Of a stretch of DNA of 64,000 bases, positions 48,480 through 57,804 are shown piece after piece (the first letter of the stretch is position 1; every line of letters starts with the position of its first letter). Source of the stretch: Brenneria bubanii (GTDB lineage Bacteria > Pseudomonadota > Gammaproteobacteria > Enterobacterales > Enterobacteriaceae); the NCBI RefSeq assembly GCF_022378355.1, contig NZ_JAKMAJ010000014.1, forward strand, positions 1-64,000, in the 5' to 3' direction. Position numbers and translations under genes: made by a program. Under the pieces are notes generated by a model. It worked only from the letters and a program-made list of their open reading frames with translations. It was not told the origin of the DNA and ran no database searches.

Positions 48480-48600
48480 GAATGGAGGCCGTCAGCCTGC
48501 CGCAGGACGAACGCGGCGAGCAGCCCGGAGCGAACGTTCAGTACGTGAGGATGTCGAGCACTGGCCTGGGGCGAAACGACAAATAAAACGCGCCTGACAG
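48480..48600. repeat. possible intergenic repeat element between btuC and btuE
   Basis: This 120-base gap reads open in the btuE frame but has no protein similarity. It contains AACGTTCAGTACGTGAGGAT and CGAGCACTGGCCTGGGGCGA, which look like the short dispersed intergenic elements I associate with soft-rot enterobacteria. No second copy is seen in this window, so the assignment is tentative. Confidence 0.3.
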
Positions 48601-48608
48601 GATGGGCT

Positions 48609-49613
48609 CTAAATCCGGTTACGTAATAACAACCAGATAAACCACGGCGCGCCCAGCGTAGCGGTAACCACGCCAATCGGCAACTCGGACGAGGCCAATG
48701 CCACCCGCGCCAACGTATCGGCCAGCATCAGAATCGAGCCGCCGGCCAGCGCGCAGCCGGTGAGTAAATAACGTTGATCGGTTAAACCACACAGGCGCAG
48801 CATATGCGGAATAATCAACCCGACGAAGCCAATCACGCCCGCCAGCGCCACGCTGACGCCGACCAGTACGCCGACCACCAGCACCAGCAGGTTTCGCCAG
48901 TAATAAACCGACACGCCTAACTGACGGGCCTGTATCTCACCCAGCGCCAGCCGGTTCAGAACCTTGCCCTGCCCGCTCAGCCACAGGATAAAAGGCAACA
49001 ACGCCAGCATCAGCCAGCCATGACGCCAGTCAATACCGCTGAATCCGCCCATCATCCAGTACATGAGCTGGCGCAAGTCCAGACTGGTGCTGAAATAGAC
49101 CGCCCAGGTCATGACCGCGCTACAGATAATCCCCAACGAAACGCCTATCAGCAGCAGACGCGCATTGGACACCTGTTTACGCGCAAAGCGCAGCAGCAAA
49201 AAGGTGATCAACAACGCGCCGACAATGGCGCTCAGGCTTAAGACCCAGACGGGCAGCGCTCCCTGACCGATTAACACCGTGAGCACCAGCGCCACGCCTG
49301 CGCCGTTGGCGACGCCCAGCAATCCCGGTTCAGCCAGCGGATTATCAAATATCGATTGCATCACCGCGCCGGACATCGCCAGGCTGGCGCCTACCAACAT
49401 CACCGCCAGCGTTCTGGGAAAACGCAACTGCCAGATAAAAATCCGTTGCGACTCATCCAGCCAGCTAAACGGCCAAATCCAGCGGTCCCCGGCACACAGC
49501 CCTATGGTCAGGGTAAATAAGGCGAGAAAAAGCAGCAGCGTTAATCGCCGACGGTCGCGAATCTGCTGTCGCCGTTTTAACTGGGTATATCCCGGACTCA
49601 AGGTCTGCATCAT
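48609..49613 (-). CDS. btuC: vitamin B12 ABC transporter permease BtuC
   Basis: 334 residues (326 in E. coli) with ten membrane helices. Family blocks are [39 protein letters not shown] and [19 protein letters not shown]. It forms the BtuC2D2 cobalamin importer. A Fur-box-like palindrome lies 40-56 bases before the start. ihfA, its upstream neighbour in E. coli, is absent, so the conserved order breaks here. Confidence 0.95.
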   Translation of the reverse strand: MMQTLSPGYTQLKRRQQIRDRRRLTLLLFLALFTLTIGLCAGDRWIWPFSWLDESQRIFIWQLRFPRTLAVMLVGASLAMSGAVMQSIFDNPLAEPGLLGVANGAGVALVLTVLIGQGALPVWVLSLSAIVGALLITFLLLRFARKQVSNARLLLIGVSLGIICSAVMTWAVYFSTSLDLRQLMYWMMGGFSGIDWRHGWLMLALLPFILWLSGQGKVLNRLALGEIQARQLGVSVYYWRNLLVLVVGVLVGVSVALAGVIGFVGLIIPHMLRLCGLTDQRYLLTGCALAGGSILMLADTLARVALASSELPIGVVTATLGAPWFIWLLLRNRI

Positions 49614-49652
49614 TCATCCGCGCCTAAGAAAAAAACGACTACGCTTATCGGT

Positions 49653-49669
49653 ATGAGAATCACTCTCAT
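49653..49669. promoter_or_regulatory. Fur box between btuC and a small reading frame
   Basis: ATGAGAAT-C-ACTCTCAT is a one-mismatch palindrome of the Fur type. It is 40 bases from the btuC start (minus) and 48 bases from the small plus-strand frame at 49717, so it could control either or both. Confidence 0.65.
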
Positions 49670-49716
49670 TAATCCTATCCGGCGCGCCACCCCGGTATTT
49701 GCATGAGGATAACGGT

Positions 49717-49938
49717 ATGCTGACCCTGTTTCGACGCATCCTGCGCAAGGGCGACGATCGTCGCGCCGTCGTTCCGACTGAAACGGCTATCCGCGGCCAT
49801 TGCCATGAGAGCGAATTCTGTTTCTTTAATCACGCGGCGACCTTGGCCTTCGATCAGATCGACGAATGTATGCCGAACGCGCCGCCGCGCAGAGAGAAAA
49901 GCGCCGAGTCGATGGCGACGCGCCATTCGTCAGTCTAA
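49717..49938 (+). CDS. small protein of unknown function behind a Fur box
   Basis: 73 residues: [20 protein letters not shown], then a Cys/His-containing middle ([19 protein letters not shown]) and a basic tail. GAGGA lies 7 bases before the ATG, and a Fur-like palindrome lies 48 bases upstream. The stop overlaps the convergent cobB stop. There is no signal peptide or membrane segment. I recognise no family. The HCHESEFC pattern could be a metal site, but this is a guess. It may also be a chance frame. Confidence 0.5.
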   Translation: MLTLFRRILRKGDDRRAVVPTETAIRGHCHESEFCFFNHAATLAFDQIDECMPNAPPRREKSAESMATRHSSV

Positions 49939-50765
49939 AACTTGATGCTTTTGCGCTGAGTCAGGCATCTATCGACAAAATCAGGCACCACGCTGCTGGC
50001 CGGGCCATAGTTTCTTTCGTCGAACATGCTTTCCACCTTGCTCGGCTCAAGGTTCAGCTCGACCGTATAGGCGCCATGCGTATGAGCCTCCTGCACAAAC
50101 CCGGCGGCGGGATAAACGTGCCCGGAGGTACCGATGGCAATAAAATAATCGGCCTGGGACAGCGCCTGATAAATTTTATCCATTTCCAGCGGCATTTCGC
50201 CGAACCACACGATATGCGGACGTAAAGGCGCGGGAAACTGGCAGCAGTGGCAGCGTTCGTCGACCGACAGGTCGCCCGTGCGATCAAAAACCTGTCCGCT
50301 TCGACAACAGCGCACCTTCAGTAACTCGCCGTGCATATGAACGATACGCTGGCTACCGGCGCGCTCGTGCAAATTATCGATGTTCTGCGTGACGAGTAAA
50401 AAATTATCGCCCAGCGCCGCTTCCAGTTCAGCCAGCGCCAGATGCGCCGCATTCGGCTTGACTTCAGGCTGCTGCAACTGACGGCGACGGGCATTGTAAA
50501 AAGCCTGCACCAGTTGCGGGTCGCGCTGGAATCCCTCCGGGGTCGCCACATCTTCAACCCGATGCTCTTCCCACAGACCATCGGCAGCGCGAAAGGTTCG
50601 AATGCCTGATTCGGCGGAAACGCCCGCTCCGGTTAAAACAACAACGCGTGGTTTTTTCACTTCAGTAGTCGCCAGATAATCTCGGTGGAAAATACGTGCC
50701 CGCAGACGCTGATGGCGCATTCGTTTCCCTTTTTGAAAACGACCTAACCGTTGTTGCGAATGCAT
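49935..50765 (-). CDS. cobB: NAD-dependent protein deacylase CobB (sirtuin)
   Basis: 276 residues. It removes acetyl and succinyl groups from lysines using NAD. Motifs are [49 protein letters not shown] with the catalytic His, the zinc cysteines in RCCRSG and [14 protein letters not shown], and [13 protein letters not shown]. The long basic N-terminus ([24 protein letters not shown]) matches the long E. coli isoform. GGAG precedes the ATG, directly after the stop of the nagK remnant. Confidence 0.96.
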   Translation of the reverse strand: MHSQQRLGRFQKGKRMRHQRLRARIFHRDYLATTEVKKPRVVVLTGAGVSAESGIRTFRAADGLWEEHRVEDVATPEGFQRDPQLVQAFYNARRRQLQQPEVKPNAAHLALAELEAALGDNFLLVTQNIDNLHERAGSQRIVHMHGELLKVRCCRSGQVFDRTGDLSVDERCHCCQFPAPLRPHIVWFGEMPLEMDKIYQALSQADYFIAIGTSGHVYPAAGFVQEAHTHGAYTVELNLEPSKVESMFDERNYGPASSVVPDFVDRCLTQRKSIKF

Positions 50766-50776
50766 AACTGCTCCTG

Positions 50777-50887
50777 CTATTTATCCATTAAGTGTAGCAA
50801 AGCCGCACCGCGAATGCCGCCGGCATCGCCATAACTCTTCTTGGCGATGCGCGGCATTTTGGCGATGGGCAATAAAAACGCGGATAA
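50777..50887 (-). pseudogene. nagK: 3' remnant of nagK (N-acetylglucosamine kinase)
   Basis: The minus strand between the lolE stop and cobB encodes [21 protein letters not shown], then [10 protein letters not shown] and a stop. This closely resembles the C-terminus of E. coli NagK ([24 protein letters not shown]). In E. coli nagK lies exactly here, between lolE and cobB. The catalytic body, some 270 codons, is gone and the frame starts right after lolE. It is therefore a deletion scar that keeps the cobB ribosome binding site. Confidence 0.85.
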
Positions 50888-50890
50888 AGA

Positions 50891-52138
50891 TTACTGCCCG
50901 CTTAATACGCGCGCAGGGTCAATCCGGCTGGCGCGTCGCGCCGGATACCAGCTGGCTATCAAGCTCAGCAACAGCGCCGTCACCAGTACGCTGACGACAT
51001 CGATCGCATGCAGCTCCGAGGGCAGAAAATCAATAAAATAAATATCGCCCGATAAAAAACGATGACCGGTTATCGATTCAAGGCCACGAATGATATTGGT
51101 CAACTGGAACGTCGCAATCACCCCGACGATCGCGCCGATGACGCTGCCCAATAACCCGGCCAGCAATCCATACCAGACAAATATGGCGCGGATCAGCCCA
51201 TCCGTGGCGCCCAGCGTACGCAATACCGCGATGTCGCCGCTTTTATCCTTCACCGCCATCACCAGCGTAGAGACAATATTAAAACAGGCAACGCCGATCA
51301 CCAGCACCATCGCCAGATACATAATGGTACGCACCATTTGGATATCCCGGTACATATAGCCATAAGTACCAATCCAACTGCGGATATAGACATAGGCGTT
51401 GGTCACCTCGCCGGCGCTGCGCACCAGCTTGTTGGCGCTGAATACGTCGGCGGCTTTTATCGCAATGCCGGTGACGCTGTCGCCCATATCGAGATATTGC
51501 TGAGCATCCGCCAGCGGCACCAGCGCCAGACTGTGATCGAGCTGGCCGCTAAGTTGTAAAATACCGCTGACGTGAAGACGGATGCGCTTCGGCTGCATCA
51601 GTTTCATCTGCGGGTCGTTATTGGGGATCATGACCGTGACCCAATCGCCTTCGTTGACGTTGAGCGCCGTCGCCACGCCCTGACCGATAATCACCCGCTG
51701 TTCGCCGGCCTGAAAATGTTTCCAGCCATCATTCACCACAAATCGAGGCAAGGCGCTCAGTTGGCTCTCTTGCCGCGGGTCAACGCCTTTCATTTGAATG
51801 GCGCGCAAATTGGCGCCGTTTTCCAGCAGACCGGTGAAATTGATATAGGGCGCGGCTGCCGCTACGCCGGGCACCTTCTCAATGTTAGGCAATATATCGC
51901 GCCAGCCGTCAAACGGCTGCTTGACCGCTTCGATTTCTCCGTGCGGAACCACCGCCAGAATCCGATTGTTCAACTCGCGTTCAAAACCATTCATCGCGCT
52001 TAAGCCGACGATCAGTACCGCCACCCCCAAGGCGATGCCCACCGTCGAGATAACCGAAATCAGTGAAACCATGCCGCCGCGCCGACGACCGCGGCTAAAA
52101 CGCAGTCCAATCAGCAGAGAAAGCGGAGGAAATCTCAT
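50891..52138 (-). CDS. lolE: lipoprotein-releasing permease subunit LolE
   Basis: 415 residues. An N-terminal helix and three C-terminal helices surround a large periplasmic domain. [55 protein letters not shown] matches E. coli LolE nearly exactly, and the end is [19 protein letters not shown]. With LolC and LolD it extracts outer-membrane lipoproteins from the inner membrane and gives them to LolA. It overlaps lolD by 4 bases. Confidence 0.97.
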   Translation of the reverse strand: MRFPPLSLLIGLRFSRGRRRGGMVSLISVISTVGIALGVAVLIVGLSAMNGFERELNNRILAVVPHGEIEAVKQPFDGWRDILPNIEKVPGVAAAAPYINFTGLLENGANLRAIQMKGVDPRQESQLSALPRFVVNDGWKHFQAGEQRVIIGQGVATALNVNEGDWVTVMIPNNDPQMKLMQPKRIRLHVSGILQLSGQLDHSLALVPLADAQQYLDMGDSVTGIAIKAADVFSANKLVRSAGEVTNAYVYIRSWIGTYGYMYRDIQMVRTIMYLAMVLVIGVACFNIVSTLVMAVKDKSGDIAVLRTLGATDGLIRAIFVWYGLLAGLLGSVIGAIVGVIATFQLTNIIRGLESITGHRFLSGDIYFIDFLPSELHAIDVVSVLVTALLLSLIASWYPARRASRIDPARVLSGQ

Positions 52139-52842
52139 TGCCCTACTCCCATCAGCGTCAGTTCCTGCTGTAACTGACCATCGCGCATTTCCAACTGACG
52201 ACTCAGGCGACCGGCCAGCTGTAAATCATGGGTAACCACCAGAAAGGCCGTCCCCTGTCGAACGTTCAGCTCGCCCAGCAGTTCAAAAATCGTATCCGCG
52301 GTGCGCTGGTCGAGATTCCCGGTCGGCTCATCCGCCAGAACCAGAGAAGGACTGTTCACCAACGCGCGGGCAATGGCGACGCGCTGCCGCTCACCGCCGG
52401 AAAGTTCCGCCGAACGGTGATGGCTGCGCGCTTCCAGCCCGACCGCCGCCAGCATTTCCCGTGCTTTGTCCTGAGCCTGCGCCGCAGGTATGCGACCAAT
52501 CAGTAACGGCATGGCTACGTTTTCCAACGCGGTGAAATCCGGCAGCAAATGATGGAACTGGTAAATAAAACCCAGCTCGCGGTTACGCAACGCAGACTTA
52601 TCCGCCGCCGATAGCTGGCTCATTTTCTGACCCTTGAAAATCACCTCACCGGACGTCGGCGAATCCAGGCCGCCGAGTAAATGCAGCAAGGTGCTTTTAC
52701 CTGACCCCGAGCTCCCGACGATCGCCATCATCTCTCCGCTGCGCATCTCAAAAGAGACATCGCGCAGCACATCCGTTGACAACTTTCCTTCCTGATAACG
52801 TTTGCACAGGTTATGGCACTGCAACAACAGTAAATCACTCAT
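52135..52842 (-). CDS. lolD: lipoprotein-releasing ATPase LolD
   Basis: 235 residues. Walker [10 protein letters not shown], signature LSGGERQRV, Walker [13 protein letters not shown], with the LolD-type Q-loop region [20 protein letters not shown]. It energises LolCE. The start at 52842 (MSDLLLL) matches E. coli length; the open frame extends further into lolC. It overlaps the lolC stop by 8 bases. Confidence 0.97.
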   Translation of the reverse strand: MSDLLLLQCHNLCKRYQEGKLSTDVLRDVSFEMRSGEMMAIVGSSGSGKSTLLHLLGGLDSPTSGEVIFKGQKMSQLSAADKSALRNRELGFIYQFHHLLPDFTALENVAMPLLIGRIPAAQAQDKAREMLAAVGLEARSHHRSAELSGGERQRVAIARALVNSPSLVLADEPTGNLDQRTADTIFELLGELNVRQGTAFLVVTHDLQLAGRLSRQLEMRDGQLQQELTLMGVGQ

Positions 52843-54037
52843 AACGTAAAGCCTCGGCAGGTTGAACGGCGGCAGCGCGCCATGAAGGGTACAGCGTGGA
52901 CAACAGCGCAATCGCCATCGCCGCCACGGCGATAGTGACCACCTGTAGCGGCGCTATCGCCACCGGCAGCGCGGCGCCGTCAAGCAACATCCCCAGCGCC
53001 GGCATCAGCGTATTTAACTGACTGGCCAGCAGCGTGCCCAGTACCGCGCCTAACAACGCGCCGATAATCCCGGCGCCCCCGCCTTGCACCATAAATACCG
53101 CCATAATCTGGCGTTGAGTCAGCCCCTGTGTTTGCAGAATGGCGACCTCGCCCTGTTTTTCCATCACCAGCAAGCCCAGCGAAGTAATAATGTTGAAAGC
53201 CGCGACCGCAACGATCAGGCTTAGCAGTAGCCCCATCATGTTTTTTTCCATCCGCACGGCCTGGAACAATTCGCCCTTGCGTTCACGCCAGTCTTTCCAG
53301 ACCAGTCCTTTAGGCAACGCCTGACTGCTCAATTTATCCACCGCCAGCGGCTGATCGAGCCACAGACGCCAGCCGGTAATATTGCCGAGCGGATAGCGCA
53401 TCAGCCGCGAGGCGTCCTGCTGATTAACCAACAGTTGGTAGCCATCGACCTCGCTGTTGGCGGCAAATGTCCCGGCGACGGTGAAAATACGTTGGCTGGG
53501 GATCCGTCCCATCGGCGTTAGCTGGCTGGCGCTGGGCACCATCAGACGCAGCTGTTCGCCAGGCTTGACGCCCAGTTGAGACGCCAGTTGCTCACCGAGA
53601 ATGACCTGATACCGCCCCGGCCGGAGCTGCTGCTGCGTCACGTTGACCAGGTAACGCGCCAGCGGTTCCGGATCGTCCGGGTTGATTCCCAACATAACGC
53701 CGACCGCAACGCTACGCGCGCTTTGCAGCACCACCTCTCCGGTGGTCAGCGGGGCCAGGCGGTTAACGCCCGAGAGCGAATCCAGCGACGACGAAGGATA
53801 GGTTTGCGGATCGAGCGCGCCTTGCGGTGTGGTGATCAATGCCTGCGGCATCAGCCCCAGGATATTGTTCTCCAGTTCGCGCTCAAAGCCATTCATAACC
53901 GATAGTACGGTTACCAGCGCCATCACGCCTAACGTGATGCCGATAGCCGATAACCAAGAGACAAACCGCCCGAAGCGGTCCGATGCTCGGCCACGCATAT
54001 AACGCAGGCCGATGAATAATGCGACAGGTTGATACAT
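52835..54037 (-). CDS. lolC: lipoprotein-releasing permease subunit LolC
   Basis: 400 residues starting [55 protein letters not shown]. It contains [25 protein letters not shown] in the periplasmic part, which includes the hook that recruits LolA, and ends [19 protein letters not shown]. It is the first gene of lolCDE and divergent from mfd, with a 137-base gap that must hold both promoters. Confidence 0.97.
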   Translation of the reverse strand: MYQPVALFIGLRYMRGRASDRFGRFVSWLSAIGITLGVMALVTVLSVMNGFERELENNILGLMPQALITTPQGALDPQTYPSSSLDSLSGVNRLAPLTTGEVVLQSARSVAVGVMLGINPDDPEPLARYLVNVTQQQLRPGRYQVILGEQLASQLGVKPGEQLRLMVPSASQLTPMGRIPSQRIFTVAGTFAANSEVDGYQLLVNQQDASRLMRYPLGNITGWRLWLDQPLAVDKLSSQALPKGLVWKDWRERKGELFQAVRMEKNMMGLLLSLIVAVAAFNIITSLGLLVMEKQGEVAILQTQGLTQRQIMAVFMVQGGGAGIIGALLGAVLGTLLASQLNTLMPALGMLLDGAALPVAIAPLQVVTIAVAAMAIALLSTLYPSWRAAAVQPAEALRYE

Positions 54038-54174
54038 GAAATCCGTCTGGATGAGGTTGCCAAAGCAAAGTGTTCAAGGATAATAAAGGGTAGTACCGCT
54101 TTATGGAACCCTAACACCCTCACTCTCCGGCTTTTTCTTAGCGGACACCGGGGTCGAGACCTGATAATCAGATT

Positions 54175-57100
54175 ATGCCTGAAAAAAAACGTTATTCGTT
54201 GCCGCTTAAATCGGGTGAGCAACGCCTGCTGGGACAATTAACCGGCGCGGCCTGTGCCGTGGAATGTGCAGAGATTATCGAGCGTCATGCCGGGCTGGTT
54301 ATCCTTGTCGCCCCGGACATGCAGAATGCTTTACGTCTTCGCGATGAAATTCAACAGTTTACCAAACAGACCGTCACGACGCTGTCTGACTGGGAAACGC
54401 TGCCTTACGATAGTTTTTCGCCCCACCAGGAAATTATTTCCAACCGGCTGGCAACCTTGTACCAGCTCCCCTTGATGGAACGGGGCGTGCTGATTTTGCC
54501 GATCAACACCCTGATGCAACGCGTTTGTCCGCACAATTTTTTACACGGGCATGCCCTGATGCTGAAAAAAGGCCAGCGGCTGTCGCGAGATAAGTTGCGC
54601 ACGCAACTGGAACAGGCCGGCTACCGCAGCGTCGATCAGGTCATGGAGCACGGAGAGTTCGCGACCCGCGGCGCGCTGCTGGATCTTTTTCCAATGGGGA
54701 GTGAAGAGCCTTACCGAATCGATTTCTTCGACGATGAGATCGATAGCCTGCGGCTGTTTGATGTGGATACGCAGCGGACATTGAATGAGGTTCCGCTGAT
54801 TAATCTGCTGCCCGCCCATGAGTTTCCCACCGACAAAAACGCCATCGAGCTGTTTCGCAGCCAGTGGCGTGAACAATTCGAAGTGCGTCGGGATGCGGAA
54901 CATATCTATCAGCAGGTAAGCAAAAGCGCCTGGCCCGCCGGTATCGAATACTGGCAGCCGCTGTTTTTCAATCAACCGCTGCCGTCGCTGTTCAGCTACT
55001 TTCCCGACCATACGCTGGTGGTGAACGCCGGCGATATAGAACAGGGCGCAGAACGCTTCTGGCAAGATATTCAACAGCGCTTTGAGAGCCGCCGCGTCGA
55101 CCCGATGCGGCCGCTGCTGACGCCGGAATCGCTATGGCTGCGGGTCGACAGTCTGTTCTCCGAACTGAAGGCATGGCCGCGCATCCAGCTGCGTACCGAT
55201 ACCCTGCCGGACAAGGCCGCCAATATCAATCTCGGTTATCAGCCGTTGCCGGATCTGGCGATCCAGCACCAGCTGAAGTCGCCGCTAGATCCACTGCGCC
55301 GTTTTGTAGAACAATTTGACGGTCAGGTCATTTTTTCCGTTGAAAGCGAGGGCCGGCGCGAGACCCTGCAGGAACTGCTGGCGCGCATCAAGCTGAAGCC
55401 CGCGCTGATTAACAATCTGGAGCAGGCGCAAACCAACGGCGCCTATCTGATCATCGGCGCCAGCGAGCACGGCTTTATCGACACGCTCGGCCAACGCGCG
55501 TTGATTTGCGAAGGCGATTTATTAGGCGAACGCGTCAGCCGACGCCGTCAGGACAATCGCCGGGCGATTAACACCGATACGTTGATTCGCAATTTGGCGG
55601 AGCTGCGCCCGGGTCAGCCGGTGGTGCATCTTGAACACGGCGTTGGCCGCTATGCCGGTTTGACCACGCTGGAAGCGGGCGGTATTCAGGCTGAATACCT
55701 GATTCTGACCTATGCCGGCGAAGACAAACTTTACGTGCCGGTCTCTTCCCTGCACCTGATCAGCCGTTATGCCGGCGGCGCAGATGAAAACGCCCCGCTG
55801 CACAAACTGGGCGGCGATGCCTGGTCACGGGCGCGCCAGAAAGCCGCGGAGAAAGTGCGCGACGTAGCGGCGGAGTTGCTGGACGTGTATGCGCAACGCG
55901 CCGCAAAAAGCGGTTTCGCTTTCAAACATGATAAACAGCAGTATCAGCTTTTCTGCGAGAGCTTCCCGTTTGAAACCACGCCCGATCAGGCTCAGGCGAT
56001 TAACGCCGTGCTGAGCGACATGTGTCAGCCCCTGGCGATGGATCGTCTGGTTTGCGGCGACGTCGGCTTCGGGAAAACCGAAGTCGCCATGCGCGCCGCG
56101 TTCCTGGCGGTAGAAAACCATAAGCAGGTGGCGGTATTGGTGCCCACCACCCTGCTGGCTCAGCAGCACTACGATAACTTTCGCGATCGCTTTGCCAACT
56201 GGCCGATAAAAATTGAAATGCTCTCCCGTTTCCGCAGCGCCCGCGAACAATCGCAGATCATGGAGGAAGCGCTGGACGGCAAGGTCGATATTCTCATCGG
56301 TACGCATAAACTATTGCAGAGCGATGTGCGCTGGCGCGATTTGGGCCTGCTGATTGTCGATGAAGAGCACCGCTTTGGCGTGCGTCACAAAGAGCGAATT
56401 AAAGCAATGCGCGCCAACGTGGACATCCTCACGCTGACCGCCACGCCGATCCCGCGTACGCTTAACATGGCGATGAGCGGCATGCGCGATCTGTCGATTA
56501 TCGCCACCCCGCCGGCCCGCCGCCTGGCGGTAAAAACCTTTGTACGGGAATACGACGATCTGGTGGTACGCGAGGCTATTCTGCGCGAAATTTTGCGCGG
56601 GGGGCAGGTTTACTATCTCTATAATGATGTGGAAAACATCGAGAAAGCCACCCAACGACTGGCCGAACTGGTTCCCGAAGCCCGAATAACCATCGGGCAC
56701 GGCCAGATGCGTGAGCGCGACCTGGAGCGGGTGATGAATGATTTCCACCACCAGCGATTCAACGTGCTGGTGTGCACCACCATCATTGAAACCGGGATTG
56801 ATATTCCCAGCGCCAATACCATCATCATTGAGCGGGCCGATCGCTTCGGACTGGCGCAGTTGCACCAGTTGCGCGGGCGCGTCGGGCGTTCGCATCACCA
56901 GGCCTATGCCTATCTGATGACGCCGAATCCCAAAGCGATGAGCAGCGACGCGCATAAGCGTCTGGAAGCGATCGCCTCGCTGGAGGATTTAGGCGCGGGC
57001 TTTGCGCTGGCCACCCACGATCTGGAAATTCGCGGCGCTGGCGAGCTGCTGGGCGAAGACCAGAGCGGACAGATGACCAGCGTCGGATTTTCACTGTATA

Positions 57101-57624
57101 TGGAGCTGCTGGAAAGCGCCGTCGACGCGCTGAAAGCCGGCCGGGAACCCTCACTGGAAGACCTTATCAGCAGCCAGACAGACGTTGAGCTGCGCCTGCC
57201 CGCGCTGCTGCCGGAAGACTTTATTCCCGATGTGAATAACCGTCTGTCCTTCTACAAACGCATCGCCAGCGCCAGGCAACCGCATGAACTGGAGGAAATC
57301 AAAGTCGAGCTTATCGACCGTTTCGGCCTGCTGCCGGATGCCGCGCGGCATTTATTGCAGGTGGCGGGGCTGCGCCAGCAGGCTCAGGCGCTGGGCATAA
57401 AACGTATCGAAGGCAACGATAAAGGCGGTTTCATCGAATTCAGCGAACAAAACCGCGTCGATCCGGCGCATCTGATCGGATTGCTTCAGCATAACCCCGG
57501 CATCTATCGTCTGGATGGTCCGACGCGTTTGAAATTCATCAAAGACTTAAGCGCAAGACCGCAACGTATCGAGTTTATCCAAACGCTGCTGATCAATATG
57601 TCTCAGCATACGCTGGCGGCGTAG
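54175..57624 (+). CDS. mfd: transcription-repair coupling factor
   Basis: 1149 residues (1148 in E. coli). The UvrB-like N-terminus has LPYDSFSPHQEIISNRLATLYQLP. The RNA polymerase interaction domain is near 470-550 (GQPVVHLEHGVGRYAGLTTLE). The RecG-like translocase has Walker A CGDVGFGKTEVAMRAA, the DEEH box IVDEEHRFGVRHKER, TATPIPRTLNMA, and the TRG/QxxGRxGR region HQLRGRVGRSHHQAYAYL. It removes stalled RNA polymerase and recruits UvrA. A GC-rich hairpin follows the gene. Confidence 0.98.
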   Translation: MPEKKRYSLPLKSGEQRLLGQLTGAACAVECAEIIERHAGLVILVAPDMQNALRLRDEIQQFTKQTVTTLSDWETLPYDSFSPHQEIISNRLATLYQLPLMERGVLILPINTLMQRVCPHNFLHGHALMLKKGQRLSRDKLRTQLEQAGYRSVDQVMEHGEFATRGALLDLFPMGSEEPYRIDFFDDEIDSLRLFDVDTQRTLNEVPLINLLPAHEFPTDKNAIELFRSQWREQFEVRRDAEHIYQQVSKSAWPAGIEYWQPLFFNQPLPSLFSYFPDHTLVVNAGDIEQGAERFWQDIQQRFESRRVDPMRPLLTPESLWLRVDSLFSELKAWPRIQLRTDTLPDKAANINLGYQPLPDLAIQHQLKSPLDPLRRFVEQFDGQVIFSVESEGRRETLQELLARIKLKPALINNLEQAQTNGAYLIIGASEHGFIDTLGQRALICEGDLLGERVSRRRQDNRRAINTDTLIRNLAELRPGQPVVHLEHGVGRYAGLTTLEAGGIQAEYLILTYAGEDKLYVPVSSLHLISRYAGGADENAPLHKLGGDAWSRARQKAAEKVRDVAAELLDVYAQRAAKSGFAFKHDKQQYQLFCESFPFETTPDQAQAINAVLSDMCQPLAMDRLVCGDVGFGKTEVAMRAAFLAVENHKQVAVLVPTTLLAQQHYDNFRDRFANWPIKIEMLSRFRSAREQSQIMEEALDGKVDILIGTHKLLQSDVRWRDLGLLIVDEEHRFGVRHKERIKAMRANVDILTLTATPIPRTLNMAMSGMRDLSIIATPPARRLAVKTFVREYDDLVVREAILREILRGGQVYYLYNDVENIEKATQRLAELVPEARITIGHGQMRERDLERVMNDFHHQRFNVLVCTTIIETGIDIPSANTIIIERADRFGLAQLHQLRGRVGRSHHQAYAYLMTPNPKAMSSDAHKRLEAIASLEDLGAGFALATHDLEIRGAGELLGEDQSGQMTSVGFSLYMELLESAVDALKAGREPSLEDLISSQTDVELRLPALLPEDFIPDVNNRLSFYKRIASARQPHELEEIKVELIDRFGLLPDAARHLLQVAGLRQQAQALGIKRIEGNDKGGFIEFSEQNRVDPAHLIGLLQHNPGIYRLDGPTRLKFIKDLSARPQRIEFIQTLLINMSQHTLAA

Positions 57625-57645
57625 CGCGCTACTCGCTAACCATTG

Positions 57646-57669
57646 GCGCCTCTCGGAGACGAGAGGCGC
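57646..57669 (+). terminator. hairpin after mfd
   Basis: GCGCCTCTCG-GAGA-CGAGAGGCGC is a perfect 10-base stem with a tetraloop, 21 bases after the mfd stop. There is no T-run, so it would be a weak or factor-assisted terminator. Confidence 0.55.
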
Positions 57670-57804
57670 ATCATACCGATGCTCGCCTTCATCATCCCGC
57701 GCCGTCATCAATCTGTTTTATTTTCGTCAAAAAAATGACATCTACTCAGGATAAGGTGACCAGGATTTATCAAAATGTAAAATTTAACTACAAGGATTAT
57801 CACC

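Noticed and set aside
49675-49926. 83-codon minus-strand frame overlapping the small Fur-box gene
   Set aside because: No ribosome binding site is evident, and the plus-strand frame has both a binding site and an operator.
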